Assembly (NCBI RefSeq): GCF_042684665.1
Contig: NZ_JBHULY010000005.1
Location: 124,001 to 188,000 of the forward strand
Length of the DNA: 64,000 nucleotides
Origin: Jejuia rubra
GTDB taxonomy: Bacteria > Bacteroidota > Bacteroidia > Flavobacteriales > Flavobacteriaceae
Direction of reading: 5' to 3'
Part shown: positions 1 to 7,679 of the stretch, piece by piece
Position numbering within the stretch: position 1 is the stretch's first letter
Layout of the letters: every line of letters begins with the position of its first letter
Made by a program: the position numbers and the translations under genes
The notes under the pieces: generated by a model
Database searches by the model: none
The model's input: the letters and a program-made list of their open reading frames with translations, nothing else
What the model was told of the DNA's origin: nothing

Positions 1-1
1 T

Positions 2-973
2 GAACCAGCCAAAATTTACTATACCATCGTGCTGTATGGCGTGCCGTTCTTGGCGCTTTGCATGATGGGCAATACGGTGATTCGGGCGGAGGGCAAGCCC
101 AAATTTGCTATGTACGCCATGGTCATTCCCTCCGTCAGCAATCTCTTGTTGGACTATATTTTAATCAACGTTTTGGACATGGGGATGGCAGGGGCCGCCT
201 GGGCCACTACCGGTGGGTACTTGCTGTGCTTTGCCTTTATCCTTTGGTTCTTTATGTCCCCAAATTCCGAATTGAAAATAGCCAAATGCCACTTCGGTTT
301 AAATAAACCGATAGTTTCAGAAATTGGTGCATTGGGTTTTGTAACGCTGGCAAGACAGGCCGTAGTGAGTATCACTTATCTGTTTATGAATAATATTTTG
401 TTCGATTTGGGTGGTGAAACCTCGGTCACCGCTTATGCCATCGTTGGCAGAATGTTGATGTTTGCCCTATTTCCCGTGTATGGTATTACCCAAGGATTTT
501 TACCTATAGCAGGCTATAATTATGGTGCCAATCAAAAAGAACGGGTAAAGCAGTCTATCTATACCGCCATCAAATATGCCGCAGGATTGGCAACGTTGGT
601 TTTTGTCCTACTGATGATTTTCCCGGAACCCATTACAAAACTGTTTACCACGGATGCCCAAGTGGTTGAAGAAACCCCATCCGCCATGCGCTGGGTATTC
701 GCTGCCACCCCAATTATTGCATTGCAGTTAATCGGGGCCGCCTATTTTCAGGCCATAGGGAAAGCTATTCCAGCATTACTGCTTACCCTTACACGGCAAG
801 GCTTTTTCTTTATCCCCCTAATTCTGATTTTACCTAAATTTATGGGCGAGTTAGGTGTTTGGATCGCGTTTCCAATTGCCGATATTTTGGCCACAATCGT
901 TACCGGATATTTTCTAAATAGAGAAATTATTAAGAACTTGAAACCCGAAACCGAAGCACTGGAAACCACATAA
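2..973 (+). CDS. MATE family multidrug/Na+ efflux transporter, 5'-truncated by the window edge
   Basis: Inner-membrane cation-coupled drug exporter of the MATE (MatE, NorM/DinF-like) family. The reading frame is open from base 2, so the gene starts upstream of the window; the GTG at 29 is only an internal codon. What is visible is about the last 323 residues: at least seven hydrophobic helices, the MATE signature region near the start (GNTVIRAEGKPKFAMY, followed by NLLLDYILI) and the second-half repeat with the ITQGFLPIAGYNYGA motif. hemJ follows after 4 bp, so the two may be cotranscribed. The substrate cannot be told from sequence. A second, unrelated-sequence MATE gene lies at 13846-15198. 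Confidence 0.93.
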   Translation, partial: EPAKIYYTIVLYGVPFLALCMMGNTVIRAEGKPKFAMYAMVIPSVSNLLLDYILINVLDMGMAGAAWATTGGYLLCFAFILWFFMSPNSELKIAKCHFGLNKPIVSEIGALGFVTLARQAVVSITYLFMNNILFDLGGETSVTAYAIVGRMLMFALFPVYGITQGFLPIAGYNYGANQKERVKQSIYTAIKYAAGLATLVFVLLMIFPEPITKLFTTDAQVVEETPSAMRWVFAATPIIALQLIGAAYFQAIGKAIPALLLTLTRQGFFFIPLILILPKFMGELGVWIAFPIADILATIVTGYFLNREIIKNLKPETEALETT

Positions 974-977
974 TTTT

Positions 978-1523
978 ATGGAATATTACCCCTACATCAA
1001 AGCATTTCACCTCATTTTTGTGATCACTTGGTTTGCAGGGCTTTTCTATATCCCAAGGCTTTTTGTGTATCAAATCGAAGCCTTCCACAAACCCTCACCA
1101 GAGAAGGAAATTTTAGGCAAGCAACTGAAGCTTATGGCCAAACGCCTGTGGTACATCATCACTTGGCCCTCGGCTGTGCTATCCACCATTTTCGCCATTT
1201 GGTTGCTCATATTACAGCCGTTTTGGCTGGAGGAAGCATGGATGCAAGTCAAATTAACCTTCGTGCTTTTACTGTTCATTTATCACTTAAAAACCCATCA
1301 GTATTTCAAACAATTGCAAAACGACGTGGTAAAGAAAACCTCTAGTTTTATGCGCCTTTGGAACGAGGGTGCCACTTTTATCCTCTTCGCCGTGGTGTTT
1401 TTGGTCATTTTAAAAAGTGCCATCAACTGGGTTTGGGGCCTCATAGGCATGGTGGTTTTGGGCATATTAATTATGCTGGGCTATAAAATCTATAAGAGGA
1501 TTAGAGAGAATAGCCCCTCCTAG
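978..1523 (+). CDS. hemJ: Protoporphyrinogen IX oxidase HemJ (CopD/UPF0093 family)
   Basis: Membrane enzyme that oxidises protoporphyrinogen IX to protoporphyrin IX in heme synthesis. The 181-residue protein has the family's N-terminal signature KAFHLIFVITWFAGLFYIPR at residues 8-27, including the conserved His of the first helix, and four to five predicted membrane helices. It is somewhat longer than typical HemJ (about 140-180) owing to a last helix and a basic tail. It starts 4 bp after the MATE gene. No other heme gene is in the window. The family assignment rests on the N-terminal block and topology; a more distant CopD-like copper protein is less likely. Confidence 0.85.
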   Translation: MEYYPYIKAFHLIFVITWFAGLFYIPRLFVYQIEAFHKPSPEKEILGKQLKLMAKRLWYIITWPSAVLSTIFAIWLLILQPFWLEEAWMQVKLTFVLLLFIYHLKTHQYFKQLQNDVVKKTSSFMRLWNEGATFILFAVVFLVILKSAINWVWGLIGMVVLGILIMLGYKIYKRIRENSPS

Positions 1524-1542
1524 CCTCCCCAAAGGGGGAGGG
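1512..1542 (+). repeat. Dispersed CT/AG-rich palindromic repeat (family A), copy 1
   Basis: The stretch reads AGCCCCTCCTAGCC then TCCCCAAAGGGGGAGG and contains a hairpin CTCCCC-AAA-GGGGGAG. It recurs in inverted orientation at 1810-1840 with about 28 of 31 matching bases, and related copies lie at 12949-12975, 37201-37281, 43817-43848 and 43941-43971. It overlaps the last codons of hemJ. Such elements are scattered in intergenic DNA of many Flavobacteriaceae; their function is unknown. It could act as a transcript end or as an mRNA-stabilising hairpin. Confidence 0.7.
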
Positions 1543-1591
1543 ATTCTAATCAGTACGTTAGATTTCTAACATATATTGACAATCTAAAAAA

Positions 1592-1774
1592 ATGAAAAAC
1601 TTTAAATATTGGAATTACTATTTGCTTATTGGGATAGTTGTTCTCTTTTCTAATAAGTTTATTAACTATTCCCAAGTTCTTTTAAAATGGATTGTTTTAT
1701 TTACGGGACTGCTTTTTTCCATATACGGATTAATTCTTTTTTTCAAAGAAAAACGAAAGGATAAAGCCGAATAA
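1592..1774 (+). CDS. Small two-helix membrane protein, function unknown
   Basis: This 60-residue ORF starts at an ATG and ends TAA. It encodes two hydrophobic helices (about residues 9-25 and 28-50) followed by a highly charged tail ending KEKRKDKAE, a positive-inside arrangement that suggests both termini are cytoplasmic. I do not recognise a family. The gene sits alone between hemJ and the convergent alr, and is bracketed by inverted copies of a dispersed palindromic repeat (1512-1542 and 1810-1840). Its composition and hydrophobic pattern look like a real small membrane protein, but homologues would be needed to be sure. Confidence 0.5.
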   Translation: MKNFKYWNYYLLIGIVVLFSNKFINYSQVLLKWIVLFTGLLFSIYGLILFFKEKRKDKAE

Positions 1775-1809
1775 CTGCGCAAAGATTGGTACCTATTAAG
1801 TGCTCATTT

Positions 1810-1840
1810 CCTCCCCTTTGGGGAGGCTAGGTGGGGCTTA
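1810..1840 (-). repeat. Dispersed palindromic repeat (family A), copy 2, inverted
   Basis: This is the reverse complement of the copy at 1512-1542, with about three differences. Its inner hairpin is CCTCCCC-TTT-GGGGAGG. It overlaps the last codon of alr (stop at 1838-1840) and may act as the transcript end of the alr-tdk unit, although no long U-run follows. Confidence 0.7.
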
Positions 1841-2953
1841 GGGCCTCTTTATGATTCGTTTCACCCGTTGCGAAATAGAAGTAATCAATTCATAAGAAAT
1901 TGTACCAGCACTTTCAGCCAAAGTTTCTGCTGAAGTGGTTTTCCCATCAAAAACGATAACTTCATCTCCCTCCTTGCACTCAATATCCGTGATATTGACC
2001 ATAATCATGTCCATACATGTATTACCAATAATGGGAGCTCTTTTGCCATTAATGGTCACAAAGCCTTTACCGTTTCCGTAAATCCTGCTGAGACCATCGG
2101 CATGACCAATCGGCAAAGTAGCCGTTTTGGTAAATGATGCATTACTTTTGTAAGCGCGGTTATAGCCCACCGATTCGCCTTTTTCAATATTATGAATTTG
2201 GGAAATCACCGTTTTTAAACTCGCGATGGGTTTTAAATGAGTACTTTCCTTTTCAGAATTCCCAAAACCGTAAAGTCCAATACCCGGGCGCACCATATCA
2301 AAGTGGGCCTCCGGGTAATTTAATACCCCCGAGGTATTGCACATATGCAACCAAGGTTGATAGCCAATGGTTTTTGAGAAGTTTTCAGAAATCGCTTTAA
2401 AATTTTCAATCTGACCCAAAGTAAATGCTTTTTCATCCAAATCCTCACTTGCGGCCAAATGCGAAAAAATGGATTTCACTTTAACGGTAGATGTTTCCTT
2501 TACTTTGTCAACTACGTAATCCACATCCTTTTCCCAAAAACCCAAACGGTTCAACCCAGTATTAAATTTGATATGAACGGGATAATCTTTTTGTTGCTTT
2601 TCAGTGGCAACGGCGATAAACTCATTTAAAATCTTGGCGTTGTAAAGATTCGGTTCTAAGCAGTTTTCAATAATGATATCACAGTTTACGGCCAAGGTAT
2701 GCAAGACCATAATCGGAGCGGTAATACCCGCTTTTCGCAGTGCCACGCCTTCATTTGCATAGGCCACAGCAAAATAATCCACCTTCAAATCCTGAAGATA
2801 TTTGGCAATTTCCTCGGCATCATTTCCATAGGCAAATGCCTTAACCACTGCTAAAAACTTGGTGCCGTTTTGAAGTTTGGATTTTAAATACTCAAAATTG
2901 TGTTTTAGGGCGTTCAGGTCAATTTCAAGAACGGTTTCTTGCGCTTTAGGCAT
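1838..2953 (-). CDS. alr: Alanine racemase (PLP-dependent)
   Basis: Converts L-alanine to D-alanine for peptidoglycan in the cytoplasm. The 371-residue protein has the fold-type III PLP barrel: residues 36-47 read AVVKAFAYGNDA, whose Lys is the PLP-binding catalytic residue (the usual motif is AVVKADAYGHG, so F and N are substitutions next to it). IFSHLAASEDLDE lies mid-protein, and the C-terminal beta domain carries the second catalytic Tyr region SVGYNRAY and NTCMDMIMV. Length is typical. Its start overlaps the end of tdk by 8 bp, so the two are surely cotranscribed and probably translationally coupled. Confidence 0.96.
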   Translation of the reverse strand: MPKAQETVLEIDLNALKHNFEYLKSKLQNGTKFLAVVKAFAYGNDAEEIAKYLQDLKVDYFAVAYANEGVALRKAGITAPIMVLHTLAVNCDIIIENCLEPNLYNAKILNEFIAVATEKQQKDYPVHIKFNTGLNRLGFWEKDVDYVVDKVKETSTVKVKSIFSHLAASEDLDEKAFTLGQIENFKAISENFSKTIGYQPWLHMCNTSGVLNYPEAHFDMVRPGIGLYGFGNSEKESTHLKPIASLKTVISQIHNIEKGESVGYNRAYKSNASFTKTATLPIGHADGLSRIYGNGKGFVTINGKRAPIIGNTCMDMIMVNITDIECKEGDEVIVFDGKTTSAETLAESAGTISYELITSISQRVKRIIKRP

Positions 2954-3593
2954 CGGATTTCTTTTGTTTAGGAGTCACTTCTTCAGCATCTTTCACCTTC
3001 ATATGTCTAATTTTATCGCGCATCATGGATTTATAAAACGCCGCTCGGCTCAACGGTTCGTACTCTTCCTCTTCACCCAAAAGCACAATGTTGTCGCTAT
3101 TCGCTTTGCGGTAACTGTATTGGGCCAAATTCCCAGTTCTCACACAAACCGCATGCACTTTGGTAACGTATTCAGCGGTAGCCATTAAATTGGGCATGGG
3201 TCCAAACGGATTGCCTTTGTAATCCATGTCCAGACCTGCAACAATCACGCGTACGCCTTTATTGGCCAAATCGTTGCACACACGAACGATTTCATCATCA
3301 AAAAACTGTGCTTCGTCAATGCCTACCACGTCACATCCATCGGCAAGAATCGGAATATTGGCCGCCGCAGGTACAGGCGTAGAGCGGATTTCATTGGCAT
3401 CGTGCGACACCACTTTGTCCTCATCATAACGCACATCAATGGCCGGTTTAAAAATCTCTACCTTTTGCCTTGCAATCTGAGCGCGTTTTAAACGGCGAAT
3501 CAATTCCTCGGTTTTTCCCGAAAACATCGAACCGCAGATGACTTCAATCCATCCAAATTGTTCTTTATGATTTACAGTATTTTCGAGAAACAT
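2946..3593 (-). CDS. tdk: Thymidine kinase (type II, TK1-like)
   Basis: Phosphorylates thymidine to dTMP using ATP (pyrimidine salvage). The 215-residue protein carries the P-loop CGSMFSGKTEELIRR at residues 20-34, the Walker B/DEAQFF motif (GIDEAQFF, about residues 90-97) and the lasso region with the PNLMATAEYVTKVHAVCVRTG stretch split by Cys residues; the zinc site is only partly conserved in that the usual fourth Cys pair is replaced near the C-terminus. The C-terminal tail is basic. It overlaps alr by 8 bp as the first gene of a two-gene unit. Start MFLENTVNHKEQFGW gives the usual length. Confidence 0.96.
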   Translation of the reverse strand: MFLENTVNHKEQFGWIEVICGSMFSGKTEELIRRLKRAQIARQKVEIFKPAIDVRYDEDKVVSHDANEIRSTPVPAAANIPILADGCDVVGIDEAQFFDDEIVRVCNDLANKGVRVIVAGLDMDYKGNPFGPMPNLMATAEYVTKVHAVCVRTGNLAQYSYRKANSDNIVLLGEEEEYEPLSRAAFYKSMMRDKIRHMKVKDAEEVTPKQKKSDA

Positions 3594-3702
3594 TTTGTAA
3601 TTTTAACACTAAATCGACGGCACCGCCCGTTTTATATAAAGGTGGCGTAAATTTATTAAAATCAAAAGTCTAAAGCACATTAATTTTTAAAATTATAAAG
3701 TG

Positions 3703-4464
3703 ATGAAGAAGAAGTTGGAATCCGAGCTGATGAGCATTGCCCATAGAATTCTAAAATTGAAGGGAAGGGGGGACGTGAACAGGTTGCACGATGAGGCCCG
3801 TGTGCTTTATGAAAAATTATCGGTATTAAAATTTGCCTATGAAAATTTTGATGATGAACTGCCAGTAATTGGTGAAGATTCCTCGTTTTATGGGATGATT
3901 GATTCGGCCTTCAATAAAAAGATAAGCGACAATATTGAAGTTGAGGATAAAATCTACATCAACCTGGACGATGTTGAGGACGACGAGATTTCCGAGCCCG
4001 TGATGAACAAGATTAGGGATATGGTGGAGCTGATGCCTGAAACAGAAGATGACGAGGTGTCTCAAGAAGAGGTGGATGACATTATTGAATCTGTGGTTGC
4101 CAAGGACAAATACCATAAAAATGATTTGGAGGAGTTGACTTCAGGATTTAAGGATATGCCTGTTTTTGAGCCTGTTTCAAAAACACAACATCAAAACGGA
4201 CAGGAAAAAAAATCCCTAAACGATAGCATAAAAAGAGGTGGACTCAACATTGGACTGAATGATAAGATAGCCTTTATCAAGCACCTTTTTGATGGAAACA
4301 ATGCTGATTACGACCGCGTGATTTCCCAATTGAACACGACGCAATCTTTCGAAGATGCTACGCGATTTCTCGAAGCTATGGTCAAGCCTGATTACAACAA
4401 TTGGGAGGGCAAAGAAGAGTTGGAAGAGCGATTGATACAAATTATTGAAGCTAAGTTTAGTTAA
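3703..4464 (+). CDS. Conserved hypothetical acidic protein
   Basis: A soluble, acidic protein of about 253 residues that I recognise only as a type of conserved hypothetical found in flavobacteria. An ATG at 3703 directly follows a GTG at 3700; the ATG is the likelier start. Residues 1-45 form a charged helical segment, the middle (about 65-125) is very rich in Asp and Glu and probably disordered, and the C-terminal 75 residues (LNDKIAFIKHLFDGNNADYD onward) look like a compact alpha-helical domain. No catalytic motif, signal peptide or membrane segment is visible. It is divergent from tdk and convergent with the DUF2867 gene. Confidence 0.8.
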   Translation: MKKKLESELMSIAHRILKLKGRGDVNRLHDEARVLYEKLSVLKFAYENFDDELPVIGEDSSFYGMIDSAFNKKISDNIEVEDKIYINLDDVEDDEISEPVMNKIRDMVELMPETEDDEVSQEEVDDIIESVVAKDKYHKNDLEELTSGFKDMPVFEPVSKTQHQNGQEKKSLNDSIKRGGLNIGLNDKIAFIKHLFDGNNADYDRVISQLNTTQSFEDATRFLEAMVKPDYNNWEGKEELEERLIQIIEAKFS

Positions 4465-4481
4465 AAAAGTTACTTTTCCAT

Positions 4482-4967
4482 TCATTGCTTATAAGCTCGC
4501 TTTACCATTTGTTTTACAATAATTACGTGAAACGGTCTAATTATAGCCATGTAAATCTTTCCAAATAAATTATTGTATTTAACCAAAGTGGTTACTTTAA
4601 TGTTATTTTGGTTTTCTTCTGAATTGAAAACACTCACTCTAAAGTCTAAATGTTTGTCATCGGCCCCAAGCATAATCTCATTGTCTTCAACACTAATAAT
4701 TTTAATGAATCCCATTTTTTCGCCAGGCTTGAAATTTGGACTAAAGTTTTTATCCATTTCGGTTTTTAATCCAAATACACTCACTATCGCATTGCGCAAA
4801 CCCATTAAAAACTCAACCCATTTGGGCATGCTTCCAAAAATTAGATGCGCTATTGTATCTAAGGAATCTGTGTGATTTGTAGTTGAAAATGTATCTGTAA
4901 AATCTATTTGCGAAAACGATTGTTTAATGCCGGCTGTGTTGGGACAGTGTTCGGTTTTTATTACCAT
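4482..4967 (-). CDS. DUF2867 domain-containing protein
   Basis: A 161-residue protein matching DUF2867, a family of unknown biochemical function related to the START/SRPBCC-like fold; the signatures seen are FSPNFKPGEKMGFIKI, a central LGADDKHLDFRVSV strand pair and the C-terminal RPFHVIIVKQMVKRAY. It is transcribed divergently from a TetR-family regulator with 89 bp between the genes, and that gap contains two near-palindromic operators (4990-5011 and 5019-5040). The inference is that the regulator controls this gene; ligands of such pairs are often lipophilic, but nothing here identifies one. Confidence 0.85.
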   Translation of the reverse strand: MVIKTEHCPNTAGIKQSFSQIDFTDTFSTTNHTDSLDTIAHLIFGSMPKWVEFLMGLRNAIVSVFGLKTEMDKNFSPNFKPGEKMGFIKIISVEDNEIMLGADDKHLDFRVSVFNSEENQNNIKVTTLVKYNNLFGKIYMAIIRPFHVIIVKQMVKRAYKQ

Positions 4968-4989
4968 CAGAACTTTTTTTTTAGTTTAA

Positions 4990-5011
4990 AATTAGGTCAA
5001 ATGTACTAATT
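4990..5011. promoter_or_regulatory. Predicted TetR operator 1
   Basis: A 22-bp near-palindrome beginning AATTAGGTCA and ending TACTAATT: the outer six bases on each side are perfectly symmetrical (AATTAG/CTAATT) with an inner CA-nn-TG core. A second copy differing at two or three positions is centred 29 bp downstream. It lies in the intergenic space between divergent DUF2867 and tetR genes, 22 bp before the DUF2867 start codon. Confidence 0.7.
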
Positions 5012-5018
5012 TTTTATT

Positions 5019-5040
5019 AATTAGGTCAAACTTACTAATT
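5019..5040. promoter_or_regulatory. Predicted TetR operator 2
   Basis: Second copy of the 22-bp operator (AATTAGGTCA ... TTACTAATT), 16 bp upstream of the tetR start codon, so binding here would block transcription of tetR itself (autoregulation). Centre-to-centre distance from operator 1 is 29 bp, just under three helical turns, compatible with two dimers on nearly the same face of the DNA. Confidence 0.7.
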
Positions 5041-5056
5041 TCAATATATTTGAAAC

Positions 5057-5686
5057 ATGGGGAAAACCAAGGATAAAATTCTATCAACAGCTTTAGATTT
5101 ATTTAATTCACAGGGCATGGCTAAGGTTACTCTCAGGACTATAGCACAAACAATTGGGATTAGTCAAGGGAATTTAAACTATCATTTTAAAAGGCGTGAA
5201 GATATTGTTGAAGCACTGTATTTTGAAATTGTTGAAGGTATTAACGAAGCTATTGCAAATAGTATAAAACCTAACAACCCTTTGGAGGGAGTTTTTCTCA
5301 CTACTCGAACCATCATGCTTACGTTTTATAAATATCATTTTTTCTTATTGGATTTTGTTTTGATAATGCGAGCGCACAAAAAAATTAAAATCCATTATCA
5401 AAAGTTGATCAAACAAAGAGAAACGGAATTTTTAGGTATGATTGAAATACTGATTGATAAGGGACTTATCCGAAAGCCTTTATTTTCAAATGAGTACAAT
5501 AATCTTTTTAAACGTTTTCAGATTTTAAGTGATTTTTGGATGTCTTCAGTAGTTGTAAAAAAGGGAAAAGTCACAAAAGCATCTGTTAATGAATATTCAG
5601 AAACCATTTATCAATCCATATTCCCTTATTTAACTGTAAAAGGGCAAGAACTTTATAAGTCTGTATCTTTACCTAATTTAGATTAA
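5057..5686 (+). CDS. TetR/AcrR family transcriptional regulator
   Basis: A 209-residue one-component repressor. The N-terminal helix-turn-helix is clear: residues 4-50, with KDKILSTALDLFNSQG, then VTLRTIAQTIGISQGNLNYHF as recognition region (the typical TetR N-x-Y-x-HF ending). The remaining 150 residues form an all-helical ligand domain with a hydrophobic stretch at about 95-110. It is divergent from the DUF2867 gene and has twin operators immediately upstream. rsmI follows after 8 bp on the same strand and could be partly read from this promoter. The ligand is unknown. Confidence 0.93.
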   Translation: MGKTKDKILSTALDLFNSQGMAKVTLRTIAQTIGISQGNLNYHFKRREDIVEALYFEIVEGINEAIANSIKPNNPLEGVFLTTRTIMLTFYKYHFFLLDFVLIMRAHKKIKIHYQKLIKQRETEFLGMIEILIDKGLIRKPLFSNEYNNLFKRFQILSDFWMSSVVVKKGKVTKASVNEYSETIYQSIFPYLTVKGQELYKSVSLPNLD

Positions 5687-5694
5687 AAACTTAG

Positions 5695-6366
5695 ATGAGT
5701 AAACTCTTTATAGTACCAACTCCAATAGGGAATTTAAAAGATATAACGTTTAGAGCCGTTGAAGTTTTAAAAGCAGTAGATTTAATACTTGCTGAGGATA
5801 CCCGTACCTCTGGGAAATTGCTAAAGCATTTTGAGATTACCACACCGATGCAGTCCCACCATATGCACAATGAGCATAAAACAGTGGAGGGAATTTTGCA
5901 AAAATTAAAAGCTGGCACCTCAATAGCTTTAATTAGCGATGCGGGAACGCCTGCCATATCAGACCCTGGGTTTTTATTGTCGCGTGCCTGTATCGAAAAT
6001 GATATTGAAGTGGAGTGTTTGCCAGGAGCGACGGCCTTTGTTCCGGCGTTGGTCAATTCGGGTTTGCCCAATGATAAGTTTGTATTTGAAGGCTTTTTGC
6101 CGGTAAAGAAAGGCAGACAAACACGACTATTACTTTTAGCAGAAGAAACCCGTACCATGATTTTTTACGAAAGCCCACATAAATTGGTAAAAACCCTGGG
6201 CCATTTTTGCGAATATTTTGGGGAAGACCGACCTGTTTCTGTCTCTCGTGAGTTGACCAAGCTTTATGAGGAAACTGTTAGAGGTACTGCAAAAGAGATT
6301 TTGGAATATTATTCAAATAAACCGCCCAAGGGGGAAATTGTGGTTGTGGTTGGGGGTAAAAAGTAA
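5695..6366 (+). CDS. rsmI: 16S rRNA (cytidine(1402)-2'-O)-methyltransferase
   Basis: SAM-dependent enzyme that 2'-O-methylates C1402 in the P site of 16S rRNA. The 223-residue protein shows the tetrapyrrole-methylase fold: N-terminal LFIVPTPIGNLKDITFRA, the ILAEDTRTSGKLL motif at about 31-43, ALISDAGTPAISDPGF at about 80-95 and LPGATAFVPALVNSGL at about 109-124. It is shorter than E. coli RsmI (286) because it lacks the C-terminal helical extension, as is common in Bacteroidota. It starts 8 bp after the tetR gene. Confidence 0.96.
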   Translation: MSKLFIVPTPIGNLKDITFRAVEVLKAVDLILAEDTRTSGKLLKHFEITTPMQSHHMHNEHKTVEGILQKLKAGTSIALISDAGTPAISDPGFLLSRACIENDIEVECLPGATAFVPALVNSGLPNDKFVFEGFLPVKKGRQTRLLLLAEETRTMIFYESPHKLVKTLGHFCEYFGEDRPVSVSRELTKLYEETVRGTAKEILEYYSNKPPKGEIVVVVGGKK

Positions 6367-6369
6367 TTC

Positions 6370-6439
6370 ATGTCACCCTGAGCGTGGTCACTGAGCAAAG
6401 TCGAAGTGCAGTCGAAGGGGTTGTTTCCGAATCTCATCA
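6370..6439 (+). repeat. Dispersed intergenic repeat (family B), copy 1
   Basis: The stretch begins TGTCACCCTGAGCG, contains two copies of the GTCGAAG word, and runs to the AATCTCAT words. The same TGTCACCCTGAG start occurs at 34645-34686 and, on the other strand, at 7596-7635. It lies between rsmI and the glycosylase-like gene. These are the REP-like elements common in flavobacterial intergenic DNA. Confidence 0.6.
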
Positions 6440-6445
6440 CATTAA

Positions 6446-7018
6446 ATGAAAAACCTTTTACAAAACATAAAACAATGCACCATTTGTAAAGCACATTTGC
6501 CTTTAGGCCCACGTCCAGTGGTATCCGCTCACCCCAATTCCAAAATCGTCATTATAGGTCAAGCCCCAGGCACAAAAGTACATGCCTCGGGAATTCCTTG
6601 GGACGACGCCTCTGGGAAGCAATTGCGAAAGTGGTTAAATGTATCTTATGAAGACTTTTATGATGAAACGAAATTTGCCATCATTCCCATGGGGTTTTGC
6701 TACCCTGGCAAAGGAAAATCGGGCGATTTACCGCCACGGCCAGAATGTGCTCCGCAGTGGCACAAACCATTATTTGATGCTTTTAAAAATGTAGAACTAG
6801 TCCTTTTAATTGGAATGTATGCCCAAAACTATTATTTGGGAAAGCATGCGAAAAAGACATTGACGGAAACCGTTAAAAATCATCAGGAATATTTGCCTAA
6901 ATATTTGCCGTTACCGCATCCTTCGCCTCGAAATCGGTTTTGGTTGACCAAGAATCCTTGGTTTGAGGTTGAGGTGTTGCCGGAGCTTCAGAAAAGAGTA
7001 AATAACATTTTAAAGTAG
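6446..7018 (+). CDS. Uracil-DNA glycosylase family protein with Fe-S cysteine pattern
   Basis: Probable base-excision repair glycosylase of the UDG superfamily. Motif 1 is GQAPGTKVHASGIPWDD at about residues 37-53, and motif 2 is LPHPSPRNRFW near residue 152, which places His and Ser-Pro as in families 4 and 5. Four cysteines, C11 and C14 (CTIC) and a later pair separated by 15 residues (GFCYPG ... PECAPQW), match the C-x2-C ... C-x14-17-C pattern that holds a 4Fe-4S cluster in family 4/5 enzymes. It is 190 residues, usual for the group. Whether it cuts uracil or another damaged base cannot be told. Confidence 0.85.
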   Translation: MKNLLQNIKQCTICKAHLPLGPRPVVSAHPNSKIVIIGQAPGTKVHASGIPWDDASGKQLRKWLNVSYEDFYDETKFAIIPMGFCYPGKGKSGDLPPRPECAPQWHKPLFDAFKNVELVLLIGMYAQNYYLGKHAKKTLTETVKNHQEYLPKYLPLPHPSPRNRFWLTKNPWFEVEVLPELQKRVNNILK

Positions 7019-7230
7019 TCAATAAAATTCTTCACCTTTTTATGCTTTTTCGGGTTTGATTCTTTTTTATATTTCGCTTGGGCAATAATTTTCTTTGAGC
7101 TCTGTCCCTTTAGATTATTTAAAACGTTAATTTCATGTTCCTCTTTTTTACGATTATCTATATAAATTAAAATAACTAATAATAGTAGAAAGAGCCCTAT
7201 TGCTAATATTTTTATAAGAGAAGATTCCAT
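6988..7230 (-). CDS. Small single-pass membrane protein, hypothetical
   Basis: An 80-residue ORF with an N-terminal membrane helix (about residues 6-24, KILAIGLFLLLLVILIYI) followed by a strongly basic cytoplasmic tail (DNRKKEEHE, then many Lys). Its last 31 bp overlap the 3' end of the glycosylase-like gene on the opposite strand. I do not recognise a family. The clean membrane helix plus basic tail supports a real product, but the convergent overlap lowers confidence. Confidence 0.45.
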   Translation of the reverse strand: MESSLIKILAIGLFLLLLVILIYIDNRKKEEHEINVLNNLKGQSSKKIIAQAKYKKESNPKKHKKVKNFIDYFKMLFTLF

Positions 7231-7525
7231 AATTTTTGTTCTTAAGGCCTAAAATAAATCAGTCTCTTGGATTGGTTTAAGACATGAAATTACTTTGTTA
7301 AAATTTGCTTTACAAACATCATGAAAATGAAGATTTTAAACTAGGACATAAAAATTGGTTTTTTTACATTTATGTAAACCATTGATTTTATGATGTTTAA
7401 TCAAATATATTTATTGAAATTTAGAAAAGAGATTGATAAAAATAAAGATTTCAGTAGTTTCTCTTAAATTGGTGAAACCAGAATTGGTTACTTGGTTTTG
7501 ATGGGAACACTTATTGATTGTTGCA

Positions 7526-7555
7526 ACAAAAAACCTCCCCATTTCCGAGGAGGTT
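7526..7555 (-). terminator. Rho-independent terminator of the AhpD-like gene
   Basis: On the minus strand the stem AACCTCC pairs with GGAGGTT around a 10-base loop and is followed by TTTTTT. It lies about 125 bp past the stop codon of the gene at 7680-8270. Confidence 0.7.
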
Positions 7556-7595
7556 ACAATCTAGTTTACCTAAAAGCTAAGCGTTCTAAAACTCT

Positions 7596-7635
7596 AGATT
7601 CCTGCCTCCCCTTCCACAGCCCTCAGGGTGACACA
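7596..7635 (-). repeat. Dispersed intergenic repeat (family B), copy 2
   Basis: On the minus strand it reads TGTGTCACCCTGAGGG ... GGCAGGAATCTA, the same start and end words as the copy at 34645-34686 (TGTGTCACCCTGAGCG ... GGCAGGAATCTA), with a shorter, changed centre. Confidence 0.65.
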
Positions 7636-7679
7636 CAGGAATAACAGAAATCGTCAATCAAAAATCGTAATTCGTAAAT

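Larger units (their letters stand above)
7231..7679. other. Intergenic stretch without a recognised gene
   Basis: Between the small membrane protein gene and the AhpD-like gene there are 449 bp of AT-rich DNA. A 25-codon open stretch begins at an ATG near 7390 but matches nothing known. The only recognisable elements are a terminator for the AhpD-like gene (7526-7555) and an inverted copy of repeat family B (7596-7635). Confidence 0.6.
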
